DNA of 64,000 nucleotides from Acetatifactor sp. (GCA_016293615.1 JAEDDX010000001.1:1-64000); one strand, 5' to 3'; positions 26,569 through 36,236 are shown, numbered from the stretch's first letter. The notes: generated by a model not told the origin, from the letters alone. A program made the numbers and translations.

Positions 26569-26608
26569 GGGGCAGAGAACACTGCGTTGTAGGTTCTCTG
26601 CCCCTTTC
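26569..26608 (+). terminator. Rho-independent terminator of the lost DUF4214 gene
   Basis: GGGGCAGAGAAC pairs with GTTCTCTGCCCC around a short loop, followed by TTTC. A run of eight G's partly forms the 5' arm. Confidence 0.75.
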
Positions 26609-26701
26609 TATCTTTACATTTCCATATGATTTTCAAAGAAACATACTGACAAATAAAAAAAGATAGTTTATCATGAGAGTATAAACTGTAGATTCCTTAT
26701 C

Positions 26702-27024
26702 GGAATTGCGCCCCGCCAAGACCTGCGTGACCGTTGCAGACAATATCGGCATGTAGGAATGTGTCCCCGTCAAGACCTGTATGTCCGTTGCGGACTGTAG
26801 TGAGTCGTCGGTACTTAGGGCTCGTACTTTGAGCCCTTATGTACCGCTACGACGAACTCCAAGCGAGAGCGTGTCTGCAACGGACATACAGGCCATTGGC
26901 GCAGGGACACATTCCGTGACTTGCGTGTCTGCAACGGACATACAGGGATTAGGCGCAGGGACACATTCCGTGACTTGCGTGTCTGCAACCGGACACACAG
27001 GCCTTAGGTGCGGGGTGCAATTCC
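26702..27024. repeat. composite inverted-repeat element, 54-bp units
   Basis: Two units in one orientation (starting 26702 and 26756) face three units in the opposite orientation (26871, 26925, 26979). All have exactly 54-bp spacing. Shared blocks are TCTGCAACGGACATACAGG and GGGACACATTCC or their complements. The centre (26805-26858) is itself a hairpin: GTACTTAGGGCTC faces GAGCCCTTATGTAC, inside GTCGT/ACGAC. The whole could fold into one long structure. A related single unit lies at 2337-2383. Confidence 0.85.
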
Positions 27025-27057
27025 GAAAAGAGGGAACTGTAAATAAGGGGGATTACG

Positions 27058-27624
27058 ATGAGCATTTTTGACAAATTAAAGAACCAGACCATGCCCGAAA
27101 CAGACAAGGCTGCCGGTGCGGCAGGCGAAGGACGCAAGACTTTTACCTTTCAGGCGCTGCCTGAGAGCCTGGCGGAAATGCAGGCTATGACCGAGGCGGA
27201 GTTATCAGACCCGTTTCAGACGGCGGCGCTTACGCTTTGCGCTCTGTGCGCATATGCTGCCGACAAACAGATCGGTACCGAGATGCTGAACTGGCTGAGG
27301 GGTCCCAGACCTCTTTCTAATCAGGAGATTTCTTTTTTGAACGACAGATTCAGAGGCGGCAAGACCTATATTCCCTTCTCCTACTTTGAGGGGGCGGTTC
27401 CTGACAATAACTATACGCCGAAGGAGCCTTTTCAGGTAACCTTCTATACCAACGCTTACTCCGATGCGAATGAGGGCTATAAAAAGCTGTTTGTTGACTG
27501 CGGCGGTGCTGACGGACCGCGCTCGGTCGTTTTGCGCATGCGCGGCGATGGCAAATGGTTCCTCTGGGAGCAGTACCTTCTGGTTGACATCAGAACACCC
27601 AAAGCGGCGGATCCCTGGGCGTAA
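27058..27624 (+). CDS. hypothetical protein, 188 aa
   Basis: No signal peptide or membrane segment. N-terminus MSIFDKLKNQTMPETDKAAG, a helical region with ALTLCALCAYAADKQIGTEM, and a beta-rich C-terminal half (PFQVTFYTNAYSDANEGYKK, WFLWEQYLLVDIR). I recall similar short proteins in Lachnospiraceae carried in DUF6935-like families but cannot confirm. GGGGGATTACG precedes the ATG. Transcription must start within or after the inverted-repeat element directly upstream. Confidence 0.75.
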   Translation: MSIFDKLKNQTMPETDKAAGAAGEGRKTFTFQALPESLAEMQAMTEAELSDPFQTAALTLCALCAYAADKQIGTEMLNWLRGPRPLSNQEISFLNDRFRGGKTYIPFSYFEGAVPDNNYTPKEPFQVTFYTNAYSDANEGYKKLFVDCGGADGPRSVVLRMRGDGKWFLWEQYLLVDIRTPKAADPWA

Positions 27625-27704
27625 GCTGCGGCCGGAGACAGAAGCAGACTGACTGCCTGCCCGACGGTGTCGGGCTTAAAAAAGGTGTATGACGGAGAAA
27701 CAAG

Positions 27705-29759
27705 ATGAAGAGAATACTGAAGAGAGCTTTTGCCTGTACGGTGAATACAGCGGCGGTTTTGCTGCTGCTGTTTTGCGCGGCCATCCATGCTGACGCTGCC
27801 GACGCCGGCAGTATCTGTGAGACCATTGATCTGTCGGAATATATTTTACAGGTCGGAGGTCTGCGGGCGTATGAGAGCGGACCCCAGGAAACAGAGGACG
27901 GAAGGTACACAGCCACGGCGCCGCACTGGAATGCGGCAGGAGATACAACGGTTGAGACTGTGATTTTGGAAGGTTTGAAAAACCGGCGGGAACGCATTGA
28001 TATCTCCGCGTACGGAATCCCCCGGAGCGCGATCGGTACCCTGTATTACAGGGTTGTGAATCAGCATCCGGAATTGTTTTATGTAGGCGGAAAGTTCAGC
28101 TGCTGGACATCGAACGATCTGGTGACTGTCATTGCGGCGGAGTATGACCCTGCATATACACAGGCGGAGGAGGAACGCTTCCGGCAAAAGGTAGCCGAAA
28201 TCATGTCGGAAGTGGATGATTCCTGGCCCACATTGGGAAAGATTCTGTATCTGCATGACTATCTGGTGGTACACAACGAGTATGCCACAGGATATAACGC
28301 CTATGATGCTTTGGTGGAGGGTCACAGTGTCTGCCAGGGATATGCGCTTGCTTTCCGCTACCTGATGAGTCAGATCGGAGTCTATTGCGATTTTATCACC
28401 AGTGAAGCGCTCTGCCATGCGTGGAATCTCGTGGAACTGGACGGAGAGTATTTCTATGTGGATGCAACCTGGGATGACCCGTCTTATGGTGAGACCTATT
28501 GCGCCCATTCCAATTTTCTGACGGACCGCGACAGGATGGTGGCAAAGGAACATGAATCAACGGACTGGATGTCGAATGACAGAGGCATCAATGTGTATTA
28601 CGGGCTCGCCTCCTCTTCGCGGTACAATGAGTTCTTCTGGAAAAATTGTAAAGCAGCGATTCCGTTGATCGGAACCAAGGCCGGACTCTGGAAGTATCAG
28701 GGGGTCCGCGTATACGATTATGTGACCGGAGAAACCACGGATTACAGCCGTGTCACGGAAACATGGCCCGCATGGAACGGCACAGATCCCTCCTGGGGCG
28801 ATCATTCTTCCGTCTCCGCATTTCAGGGCAGCTTCTACTACACGACGCCGAAGGATATCTACCGGATCGAACCGGACGGTAGCTCGACAAAGGTATACAC
28901 CCTGACGGCGGAAGAGGCGTCGAAGGGATTTCTGTACGGACTAAACGGCGGCAGACAGGGGCTGGCCTATCTGCTTCAAACCGAACCGTACAGTGATGTG
29001 ACCGGACGGGGAATCTACCGGAAGAAAACACAGACGGCGGATTTCGTGACCCGCATGTACCGACAGTGCCTCTCCAGAGAGCCGGATGCGGCAGGTCTTG
29101 CCGGCTGGGCAGAGCAGCTCGAGAGCGGCCGGATGAACGGCGCACAGCTTGCGGAGGCTTTTGTGTTCAGCGATGAAATGTTAAGTAAGAACCTGTCGGA
29201 CGAAGCATTCGTCAAGGTCCTCTACCGCGCCATGATGGGACGCGAAGCCGATGCGGCGGGTCTTGCGGGCTGGCTGAAAGAGCTTACGAACGACTATTCC
29301 ACCCGAAGCGAGGTGACCAAGGCGTTTGTGGAATCCTCTGAGTTCACCGGAATCTGCTCCGCGTACGGAATCGTGCGGGGGGATTTTGCGGCATCGGGAG
29401 ACATCGAACGCTTTGTCAGCCGTTTCTACACCATCTGTCTGGGCAGACCGGCAGACCAGAAGGGCCTCTGGGGCTGGGTAGGACAGCTGAAAAACATGCA
29501 GATGAACGGTGCGCAGATTGCAGAAGCCTTCTTTTTCAGTGCGGAGTTTACCGATAAAAATGTGTCCGATGAAGCGTATGTAGACCTGCTGTACCGCACC
29601 ATCCTCGGCAGAGAAGCAGACGCTGACGGAAGGAGCGGCTGGGTGGAACAGCTTATGAGCAGCCGGATGACCCGCAGGGATATGCTGGGCGCATTCATTG
29701 TGTCCGATGAGTTCACACGCCTGTGCGCGGGGTACGGCATCGAGAGAGGAAGCCTGTAA
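27705..29759 (+). CDS. secreted transglutaminase-like protein with DUF4214 repeats
   Basis: 684 aa. Signal peptide residues 1-32, ending HADAADA. The transglutaminase-like core has Cys210 (GHSVCQGYA), His238 (CHAWNLVELDG) and Asp253 (YVDATWDDP), a full catalytic triad, so it may act as a protease or crosslinker of surface peptides. After a beta-propeller-like middle (FQGSFYYTTPKDIYRIEPDG) come two DUF4214 blocks at about 445-555 and 565-680, each ending in a FTxxCxxYGIxRG pattern. DUF4214 often accompanies secreted or S-layer-type proteins. GGAGAAACAAG precedes ATG 27705. A terminator follows. Confidence 0.9.
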   Translation: MKRILKRAFACTVNTAAVLLLLFCAAIHADAADAGSICETIDLSEYILQVGGLRAYESGPQETEDGRYTATAPHWNAAGDTTVETVILEGLKNRRERIDISAYGIPRSAIGTLYYRVVNQHPELFYVGGKFSCWTSNDLVTVIAAEYDPAYTQAEEERFRQKVAEIMSEVDDSWPTLGKILYLHDYLVVHNEYATGYNAYDALVEGHSVCQGYALAFRYLMSQIGVYCDFITSEALCHAWNLVELDGEYFYVDATWDDPSYGETYCAHSNFLTDRDRMVAKEHESTDWMSNDRGINVYYGLASSSRYNEFFWKNCKAAIPLIGTKAGLWKYQGVRVYDYVTGETTDYSRVTETWPAWNGTDPSWGDHSSVSAFQGSFYYTTPKDIYRIEPDGSSTKVYTLTAEEASKGFLYGLNGGRQGLAYLLQTEPYSDVTGRGIYRKKTQTADFVTRMYRQCLSREPDAAGLAGWAEQLESGRMNGAQLAEAFVFSDEMLSKNLSDEAFVKVLYRAMMGREADAAGLAGWLKELTNDYSTRSEVTKAFVESSEFTGICSAYGIVRGDFAASGDIERFVSRFYTICLGRPADQKGLWGWVGQLKNMQMNGAQIAEAFFFSAEFTDKNVSDEAYVDLLYRTILGREADADGRSGWVEQLMSSRMTRRDMLGAFIVSDEFTRLCAGYGIERGSL

Positions 29760-29790
29760 GACGATTACAATTGTCTCAGGAATGTTTTAG

Positions 29791-29829
29791 GGGCGGAGAA
29801 TCCTGCGTGAGCGGGTTCCCGCCCTTTTT
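29791..29829 (+). terminator. Rho-independent terminator
   Basis: GGGCGG and CCGCCC enclose a 22-base loop with extra pairing, followed by TTTTTAT. Confidence 0.75.
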
Positions 29830-29830
29830 A

Positions 29831-29945
29831 TGGTATGAGAAACTTCGTTCCCATACCTTAACAAACGCTCCGCGAGGATGCGCACTCGTGCGAACTTAAA
29901 ATATGTCGCATGTGCGACCGCGCTCGGCCCTGATATGTCGAAAAG
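29831..29945. repeat. cluster of short palindromes
   Basis: GGTATGaGAA...TTCcCATACC (29831-29857 region), CGCACTCGTGCG, and GTCGCATGTGCGAC lie within 110 bases between the terminator and the next promoter. No gene. Possibly a small structured RNA or extragenic repeat. Confidence 0.45.
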
Positions 29946-29956
29946 GATAAATTTTT

Positions 29957-29986
29957 TTGGTAATTTGCAAAGAAATGCGCTATAAT
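29957..29986 (+). promoter_or_regulatory. probable sigma-A promoter
   Basis: TTGGTA (29957-29962), 18-base spacer, TATAAT (29981-29986). It would drive the two cyclic-di-GMP genes. Confidence 0.6.
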
Positions 29987-30036
29987 AGAAAAAACAGTCA
30001 GATAGACTATCGTTTGTGAAACATTGGAGGGTGAAA

Positions 30037-33000
30037 ATGAGCCTGATTCAATTTTCAATCATTTGTATTATGACGATCATCTGGGATATCGGTCTGATTT
30101 ACAGGACTTTGCGGGAGAAGAAGAAATTATACGGACTCCTGACCAGGCTGTATGCAGTTACGATCGGACTGACCCTGGCGTATCTGTTCAGCGCGTTGAG
30201 CAAGAACTATTTCGCGAATTCATTCTTCAGTTCCGTCTATTTTGCAGGCGTGACTATCGTATTGCTCTATATGAGTATCTATGTCAGGAAGCTGTGCCTG
30301 TACAACATGGCAACCAGCAGGCGGGAGAAGTTTGTCATCAGCTTTTTCGCGGTGTGGGTACATCTGGATGCGCTTCTGCTTTTGCTGAATGCAGTGATCC
30401 CCGCATTGTTCAACGGCAAAGAATTTGTGATGCACTACGAGTATATGCCGCAGTATGCCGCACACTGGGAGTATCATCCGATGCCGCTTTACAGTGCGCA
30501 CCTTTTCCTGAGCTATTGTCTGGTTTTGCTCATTCTGGCAACCCTGGTCTACAGGAGCCTGACGAGCCCGAGGGTATACAGAAGCAGGTACCGGGTGCTG
30601 GTGGCAGGCATTGTGGTGGTCGTATTGCTCAACGCCGTGTTCCTCTATGTGCCGGACATGCATATTTTTGATGTTTCCCTGTTCCTGTATACCATCATGA
30701 GTACCATTATACTGTGGTATAACAATTCCTACGCGGAGCGCGGTATGTTAAACGAAGCGCGGACTATGGTGATCAATGAGCTGAGTAACCCGATGGTGTT
30801 GTTTGACTTCGAAAACGCGCTTGTGATGAATAACAGAGCCGCAAATTTTCTGCTGGAGGGAGTAGACCGGAAAAAACCATACCTCCTGGAGACCTTTGCG
30901 GAGAGATGGAAGCTTGATGCCTTCATTTCGAACTATGACAGGAACAGTTCCTTCCAGTACAGTACGCAGGTGGGCGGAAAAGAACAGTTCTTCCGGTGTG
31001 ATTACTCCGTACTTCTCGACGAACACGGTACGATCATCGGACGCCTGTTCCTGTTTGCGGATTATTCCCTGGAATATGACCTGCTGACCGGTTTTGCGAC
31101 AGAGCATGTATTTCGGCAGAACATTGCCGGCGCAGTCGATCAGAAGCTGTATCCGGTCGGCGTGGCAACCTTTGATATCAATCATCTGGCACAGATCAAT
31201 CAGATTTACGGCAGAGAAAAGGGCGACCTTGCGATTCGCCTTCTGGCGCAGACGATTAAGGCAAACACCCCCGAGGGCAGCAGCTATGTGCGCCTGAGTG
31301 ATGCCAACCTTCTCTTTATCAGCTATAGGACGGATCTAAACAGCATGCGCGGTTTCGTGCAGAAGATTCACGAGCAGATGAAGCAGGCGGAAGGGTTCGG
31401 GAACCCTATCGAGATGCAGAGCGCCATCGGGATCGCTTCTGCAAACAATCCTGACCTTCTGATCGCCGTTGCAGCTGCGGTGAAGAGCATGAAGGCGAAG
31501 AAACTGATGGATGTCAGCTCCGCGCATTCTTCTCTTCTGGATTCCCTGGCGCAGACACTGCAGGAGAGTGACAGCTGTACGAGGGAGCATGTAAAGAGGA
31601 CCCAGATTATGGGTGAGAAGCTGGGACTGCGTCTGGGCTTAAGCGACCTGGAGCTGAGCAATCTAAAGCTTCTGTGTCTGCTGCACGATATCGGTAAGCT
31701 GGGCATCCCGCTGGAGATCCTCAATAAGCCCGGCAAGCTGACCGAGGAAGAATGGGTGATGATGAAGTCTCACGCGGACAAGGGATATCGCATCGCGAAG
31801 GCCTCCGTGGAGCTGGAGGATATCGCGGAACTGATCCTGCACCATCATGAGTGCTGGAACGGCAAGGGATATCCGGACGGACTGGAGCGAGAGGCGATTC
31901 CTCTTTTGAGCCGCATCATTGCCGTTGTGGATACCTACGATGCGATGACGAACGATCGCCCCTACAGACAGGCGTTGTCCCGCGGGCAGGCCTGCAAAGA
32001 ACTGATGCGCTGCGCCGGCACACAGTTTGACCCTTTCATTGTATCCGAGTTCATTGAGCTTCTGCGTGAAAATGAATTGTTTGAGGAGACGGATGAGAAG
32101 GAGAACGGCGAAAAACAGCCCGAGGAGACGGTGAAGCCCATGGGACTGGAAGAGAACGATGATGCAGAAGCCACGGACCGTGAACTGTTTGCGGTGAAGT
32201 ATACGCAGTATATTCTGAATGGCAACAATGAGATCCTTTCCGTCGATGAACTGTTTGAACAGATGACAGGTTATTCCGAACAGGATGTAAAGGAGTATCA
32301 TCTGACGCAGATGGACCTCATATTCACGGAGGACCTGACAGAATACCGCAAGATGGTAAAGAGACAGCTCGCGGCCAGACATGAGGCTTTCCTGGAGCAC
32401 AGGATCCGGAGAAAAGACGGCGGCAGCAGGTATGTATTCTGCCACGGACGGGAATACTTCGATTCAGTCACCAGAGAGCCGAGAGTGCGAATCACTGCCA
32501 CCGATATCTCCAGCTCGACAGCAGTCCGCACGATCATTGACCGAGAGAGAGAAAGCGCCCGCCGAAGCCTGAAGCGCTGGGAAGACAGCGTCAGAAGAGA
32601 CCCGCTGACCGGACTTTTGAACCGGATCGCTTATCAGAACGATGTGCAGCTTAAGCTCATGGATGAACAGTCTGTGATCGCGATGATCATGCTGGATCTC
32701 GACTATTTCAAACAGTACAATGATACCAGAGGACACAAGAAGGGAGATGAGCTCCTGATCATCTTTGCCGGTGAAGTCAGAAAGAGCACTGAGCCGTACG
32801 GCTTCTGCAGCCGTATGGGCGGCGATGAGTTCAGCGCCATTCTCTGCTTTGAAAAGAATACGCCGAAACAGAAGATGGAACAGGCCATCCACGATATCTG
32901 GAAGAGACTGACCACGAATGTCAGGGAGCAGGATGAGAAATTGTCCGTTTCCATGGGAGCAGCGTTTGCGGAGGGCTCATCAATGACCTTTAACGCCCTG

Positions 33001-33069
33001 TACAAGGAGGCGGATACGGCTCTGTATGAGGCGAAGAACACCGGCCGCGGAAAATGTGTGATTCGATGA
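30037..33069 (+). CDS. 7TM-PAS-HD-GYP-PAS-GGDEF cyclic-di-GMP enzyme
   Basis: 1010 aa. Residues 1-235 contain seven hydrophobic helices of the histidine-kinase 7TM sensor type. Then come a PAS-like region (about 245-345), a degenerate GGDEF-like domain (about 350-480; RLSDANLLF replaces the signature), an intact HD-GYP phosphodiesterase (HD at 550-551, HHHECWNGKGYPDGL with GYP at 611-613), a second PAS (about 725-835) and an intact GGDEF (GGDEF at 928-932). No RxxD inhibitory site precedes that GGDEF, so product feedback is not expected. One protein thus holds both synthesis and degradation of cyclic-di-GMP. ATG 30037 has TTGGAGGG before it. The HD-GYP gene follows, so both probably tune the Pel-type locus 8 kb downstream. 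Confidence 0.93.
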   Translation: MSLIQFSIICIMTIIWDIGLIYRTLREKKKLYGLLTRLYAVTIGLTLAYLFSALSKNYFANSFFSSVYFAGVTIVLLYMSIYVRKLCLYNMATSRREKFVISFFAVWVHLDALLLLLNAVIPALFNGKEFVMHYEYMPQYAAHWEYHPMPLYSAHLFLSYCLVLLILATLVYRSLTSPRVYRSRYRVLVAGIVVVVLLNAVFLYVPDMHIFDVSLFLYTIMSTIILWYNNSYAERGMLNEARTMVINELSNPMVLFDFENALVMNNRAANFLLEGVDRKKPYLLETFAERWKLDAFISNYDRNSSFQYSTQVGGKEQFFRCDYSVLLDEHGTIIGRLFLFADYSLEYDLLTGFATEHVFRQNIAGAVDQKLYPVGVATFDINHLAQINQIYGREKGDLAIRLLAQTIKANTPEGSSYVRLSDANLLFISYRTDLNSMRGFVQKIHEQMKQAEGFGNPIEMQSAIGIASANNPDLLIAVAAAVKSMKAKKLMDVSSAHSSLLDSLAQTLQESDSCTREHVKRTQIMGEKLGLRLGLSDLELSNLKLLCLLHDIGKLGIPLEILNKPGKLTEEEWVMMKSHADKGYRIAKASVELEDIAELILHHHECWNGKGYPDGLEREAIPLLSRIIAVVDTYDAMTNDRPYRQALSRGQACKELMRCAGTQFDPFIVSEFIELLRENELFEETDEKENGEKQPEETVKPMGLEENDDAEATDRELFAVKYTQYILNGNNEILSVDELFEQMTGYSEQDVKEYHLTQMDLIFTEDLTEYRKMVKRQLAARHEAFLEHRIRRKDGGSRYVFCHGREYFDSVTREPRVRITATDISSSTAVRTIIDRERESARRSLKRWEDSVRRDPLTGLLNRIAYQNDVQLKLMDEQSVIAMIMLDLDYFKQYNDTRGHKKGDELLIIFAGEVRKSTEPYGFCSRMGGDEFSAILCFEKNTPKQKMEQAIHDIWKRLTTNVREQDEKLSVSMGAAFAEGSSMTFNALYKEADTALYEAKNTGRGKCVIR

Positions 33070-33153
33070 CGCGCCCTCTTTCGCTCCCGCCTGCGGTGCA
33101 GACGGAGAAGACGGCGGTGATGACAGGAAGCAATTGGCAAGGAGTAAGAACTT

Positions 33154-35058
33154 ATGGGAGATACATGCAGCATTACCCCCGAAGACATCAGGTTTTTTGT
33201 AGAAACATATAAGAGAAATGCGGAGACTAAGAAGCAGCTGGAGCAGGAGCTTCAAATGTCCGAAAACCGGGAGCAGTGGATTCGGAATCTGGAACATCAG
33301 TCCGAAGAGCAGCGCAGGATGTTTGCAGAGAATGAAACCATTCTGACGAGGTATCTGAAACCGGTGGCTGAGGGAGCAGTCTGCCTGAATGACGAACTGG
33401 CCCGGGCTCTCTATGACGGATTGTTTACGCTGTATTATAACGAGATCGACGAGTATCCCGTGCTCATGGGGTTCATCAAACCATTGCTTGCATTTTATGA
33501 AGAAAAGAAGGACTATGAGAAGCTTTTGAATCTTTTCTATGCCGCATACTACGAGACCTCCGAGCGATGGATCAGAATGCAGCCGAATGAGGAACACGGG
33601 GCGCTCATGGAGTATGGGGAAAAGGTGATTGCGCTGAAGAGCCACTATTCCGAGTTCGTCGAAAAGAGAGCCAGAAGGAAGATCTTCAGTATGTATTATA
33701 ACATTGTCGTCATAGCGATGGAGCAGAAGTACTGCAGCTACCATCGGGCGTTTGAGTACATCCGGGAGATGCTTCAGTTCTGGAACAGCAAAGAAGTGCA
33801 GGAGCTGGACGGACAGGATGAAGATTTTCAGTCCGTTGTGGAGGAGATTCAGTGGAACTGGATCAGTTTTGAGCCGAATCATGTGGAAAACCTCACGGAG
33901 GAAGAACTCTCCTATTACAGACAGACATCGGAGTATTTCCTCCGGAAGGAGATGGCGGAGCATACGGATCCTTACGAGGTCCGGATGGAAGTATACTTTT
34001 CCGGAGTCTATCTGGATATTCTGGACGGACGAATCGGCTGGGAGGAAGCAACGGAGAAAGTATTTACCTATTTTGAAAAACACAAAGCCTGCCTTGAGGC
34101 CTGCAGGGACGAGAAAACCATGGAAGAGGCGAGGGAGGATGTCTATTTCTATGTCAACATTCCTAATCTGCTGCTGGGCTGGGAGGAGAAGCACCATATC
34201 CGGCTCGAGGATTACACGGAGCAGACCGGCAGGGTACTCGAGGCTTTGGTGAGTCAGTGGGCCAATGCCAGAAAACTCATAGTGGCGCAGTATGTGGATG
34301 CGGAGTTTGTGCCCATCTGCATGAAGCTGCTCTCCTACTATAAGGGAAAGCAGCAGCAGAAGGAACTGGCCATGCAGATGATGGTAAAGAGACATCTGCC
34401 GACCTATATTCACTCCGTCATGGTCAAGGAGCTTGCGACCTCACTGCTTCGGAGCGTCATGCGCAACCAGCCGCAGCTTCTGGTGAATGAGGAGCTGAAG
34501 GATGTCGAAGCAGTCATCAGCCACAGCGGCAGGCTTCTGCAGTTTGTGTCCGACTGTGCCATGTTCCACGACCTGGGCAAGTCCAGAATCATGGAGATCA
34601 TCGATACGCAGACCCGCAAGATCACGAATCAGGAATTCCGCGTCATCCAATATCATCCCGAGTACGGCAATGAGATGGCACGGGGCGTCCCGTTCTTAGA
34701 GGCTCTGCAGGATATTATTCTGGGACATCATAAGTTTTACAACGGGCAGGGCGGATACCCGGAGAGCTTTTCCAATGTCTCCTCGCCGAAGCGCATCTAT
34801 ATTGACATCATCACCATCTGCGACTGCCTGGACGCAGCCACGGATATCCGCGGGCGCAATTACACCCGCGGCAAAAACTTTGAGCAGGTGTTTGCGGAAC
34901 TGAAGCAGGGAAGCGGCGTCCGTTATAATCCGGCCCTGGTGGAGATCATGGACCACGATGTGAAGCTTCGCGAAGAACTCACCTTCCTGACCGGAGAGGG
35001 CAGATATGATGTCTGCTACCGCGTCTATGAGGAGTGGGTGCAGGTGTTCTCGCACTAG
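33154..35058 (+). CDS. soluble HD-GYP phosphodiesterase
   Basis: 634 aa without membrane segments. The first 430 residues are helical and TPR-like (FTLYYNEIDEYPVLMGFIKP, RMQPNEEHGALMEYGEKVIA). The C-terminal third is an HD-GYP domain: FHDLGK with HD at 472-473, HHKFYNGQGGYP with GYP at 534-536, and a DIITICDCLDAATD block. These are the residues needed for metal binding and cyclic-di-GMP hydrolysis. It lies 85 bases after the GGDEF gene, with AAGGAGTAAGAACTT as ribosome site, probably in the same transcript. Confidence 0.9.
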   Translation: MGDTCSITPEDIRFFVETYKRNAETKKQLEQELQMSENREQWIRNLEHQSEEQRRMFAENETILTRYLKPVAEGAVCLNDELARALYDGLFTLYYNEIDEYPVLMGFIKPLLAFYEEKKDYEKLLNLFYAAYYETSERWIRMQPNEEHGALMEYGEKVIALKSHYSEFVEKRARRKIFSMYYNIVVIAMEQKYCSYHRAFEYIREMLQFWNSKEVQELDGQDEDFQSVVEEIQWNWISFEPNHVENLTEEELSYYRQTSEYFLRKEMAEHTDPYEVRMEVYFSGVYLDILDGRIGWEEATEKVFTYFEKHKACLEACRDEKTMEEAREDVYFYVNIPNLLLGWEEKHHIRLEDYTEQTGRVLEALVSQWANARKLIVAQYVDAEFVPICMKLLSYYKGKQQQKELAMQMMVKRHLPTYIHSVMVKELATSLLRSVMRNQPQLLVNEELKDVEAVISHSGRLLQFVSDCAMFHDLGKSRIMEIIDTQTRKITNQEFRVIQYHPEYGNEMARGVPFLEALQDIILGHHKFYNGQGGYPESFSNVSSPKRIYIDIITICDCLDAATDIRGRNYTRGKNFEQVFAELKQGSGVRYNPALVEIMDHDVKLREELTFLTGEGRYDVCYRVYEEWVQVFSH

Positions 35059-35119
35059 AAAAACACGCGGAGCTGCAATCCGCCAAAAGAATCATTACGA
35101 AAGACAGGCAGGTTAACAC

Positions 35120-36220
35120 ATGAAAGTAGTGTTGCAGAATCTGACGAAGGTGTTTGTCGGATATCACAGGAAAAAGAAAGAAGAAGTGATTGCGGTCAAT
35201 GACTTCACATTTGAGATTCCGGACGGGAAGCTGATCGGCCTGCTCGGCCCTTCCGGCTGCGGGAAAAGCACGACCCTGAACCTGATCAGCGGGCTGGAGA
35301 AACCTACCGCCGGGCGGATCTTTTTCGGGGAGGATGATGTGACCGACCTTCCGCCCGAGCACAGAGGCGTCGGACTGGTGTTTCAGAACTACGCCCTGTA
35401 TCCTCATCTGACGGTCAGACAGAATATTCTGTTTCCCCTGGAGAATCTAAGGGGCAGGGAGAAGCTGAGCAAGGAGCAGATGCAGGAACGCGCCATGAAC
35501 GCCGCGAAGCTGGTACAGATCGAGGAACTGATGGACCGAAAGCCGGGTGAGCTGTCCGGCGGACAGCAGCAGCGCGTGGCGATCGCGCGGGCGCTGGTCA
35601 AGGAGCCGAGAGTCCTGCTTTTGGATGAACCGCTCTCGAATCTGGATGCGAGACTCCGTCTGCGGACCAGAGAGGAGATTCGCCGTATCCAGAGAGAGAC
35701 GAAGGTTACCACGATCTTCGTCACACACGATCAGGAAGAGGCAATGAGTATCTGCGACTTCATCGTTGTCATGAAGGCAGGAGTCGTGCATCAGATCGGA
35801 AAGCCGCAGGAAGTGTACGACCACCCGGTAAATCTCTTCGTCGCAAAGTTTCTGGGAACCCCTCCCATCAATGTGTTTGAGGGACAGGTGAAGGACGAAA
35901 CACTCTATATCGGCGAGGAGGCGGTGCTTGCCGTTAAGGGCGCAAAGGACGGTGAAGTGTATGTGGGCATCCGCCCGGAGGGCTTCGTGCCTGCCGCGGA
36001 CGGGGCGCTTACCTGCAGCTTAAAGGGCGTGGAAGTGACGGGACGGGACACCACGATCGTGTCTTCGCATCCGTTGTCCCTAAACACAGAGATCCGCTCC
36101 GTCATGACCGCGGAAACGGTGGTGCCTGCCGGTGCCGACCGGGTCCGTTTTGCCTTGAAACCCAATAAAGTGAAGATCTTCTCCCGGGAGACCGAGGAAG
36201 CAATTCCTTTTGAAGAATAG
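35120..36220 (+). CDS. sugar-type ABC transporter ATP-binding protein (MsmX/UgpC-like)
   Basis: 366 aa. Walker A GPSGCGKST, Q-loop FQNYALYPH, signature LSGGQQQRVA, Walker B LLLDEPLSNLDARL, H-loop THDQEEA, then a C-terminal OB-like MalK regulatory region. It energises a carbohydrate or glycerol-3-phosphate importer, with the permeases and binding protein coded directly downstream. The 62-base gap after the HD-GYP gene has no terminator, so read-through is possible. Confidence 0.95.
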   Translation: MKVVLQNLTKVFVGYHRKKKEEVIAVNDFTFEIPDGKLIGLLGPSGCGKSTTLNLISGLEKPTAGRIFFGEDDVTDLPPEHRGVGLVFQNYALYPHLTVRQNILFPLENLRGREKLSKEQMQERAMNAAKLVQIEELMDRKPGELSGGQQQRVAIARALVKEPRVLLLDEPLSNLDARLRLRTREEIRRIQRETKVTTIFVTHDQEEAMSICDFIVVMKAGVVHQIGKPQEVYDHPVNLFVAKFLGTPPINVFEGQVKDETLYIGEEAVLAVKGAKDGEVYVGIRPEGFVPAADGALTCSLKGVEVTGRDTTIVSSHPLSLNTEIRSVMTAETVVPAGADRVRFALKPNKVKIFSRETEEAIPFEE

Positions 36221-36236
36221 CGGGGAGGAGAACAGA

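Noticed and set aside
26781..27071. 96-codon plus-strand frame with repeated CVSATD blocks
   Set aside because: It lies entirely in the 54-bp inverted-repeat element (54 is a multiple of three, so the frame stays open by accident) and overlaps the start of a real gene.
27650..27685. terminator between the 188-aa gene and the transglutaminase-like gene
   Set aside because: GCCCGAC/GTCGGGC forms a hairpin, but it is followed by TTAAAAAA and not a U tract, so it is not a convincing terminator.
29760..30036. cyclic-di-GMP riboswitch before the GGDEF gene, and likewise at 40600-40736
   Set aside because: I looked for the GEMM core and its conserved GNRA and receptor sequences and saw none in either leader.
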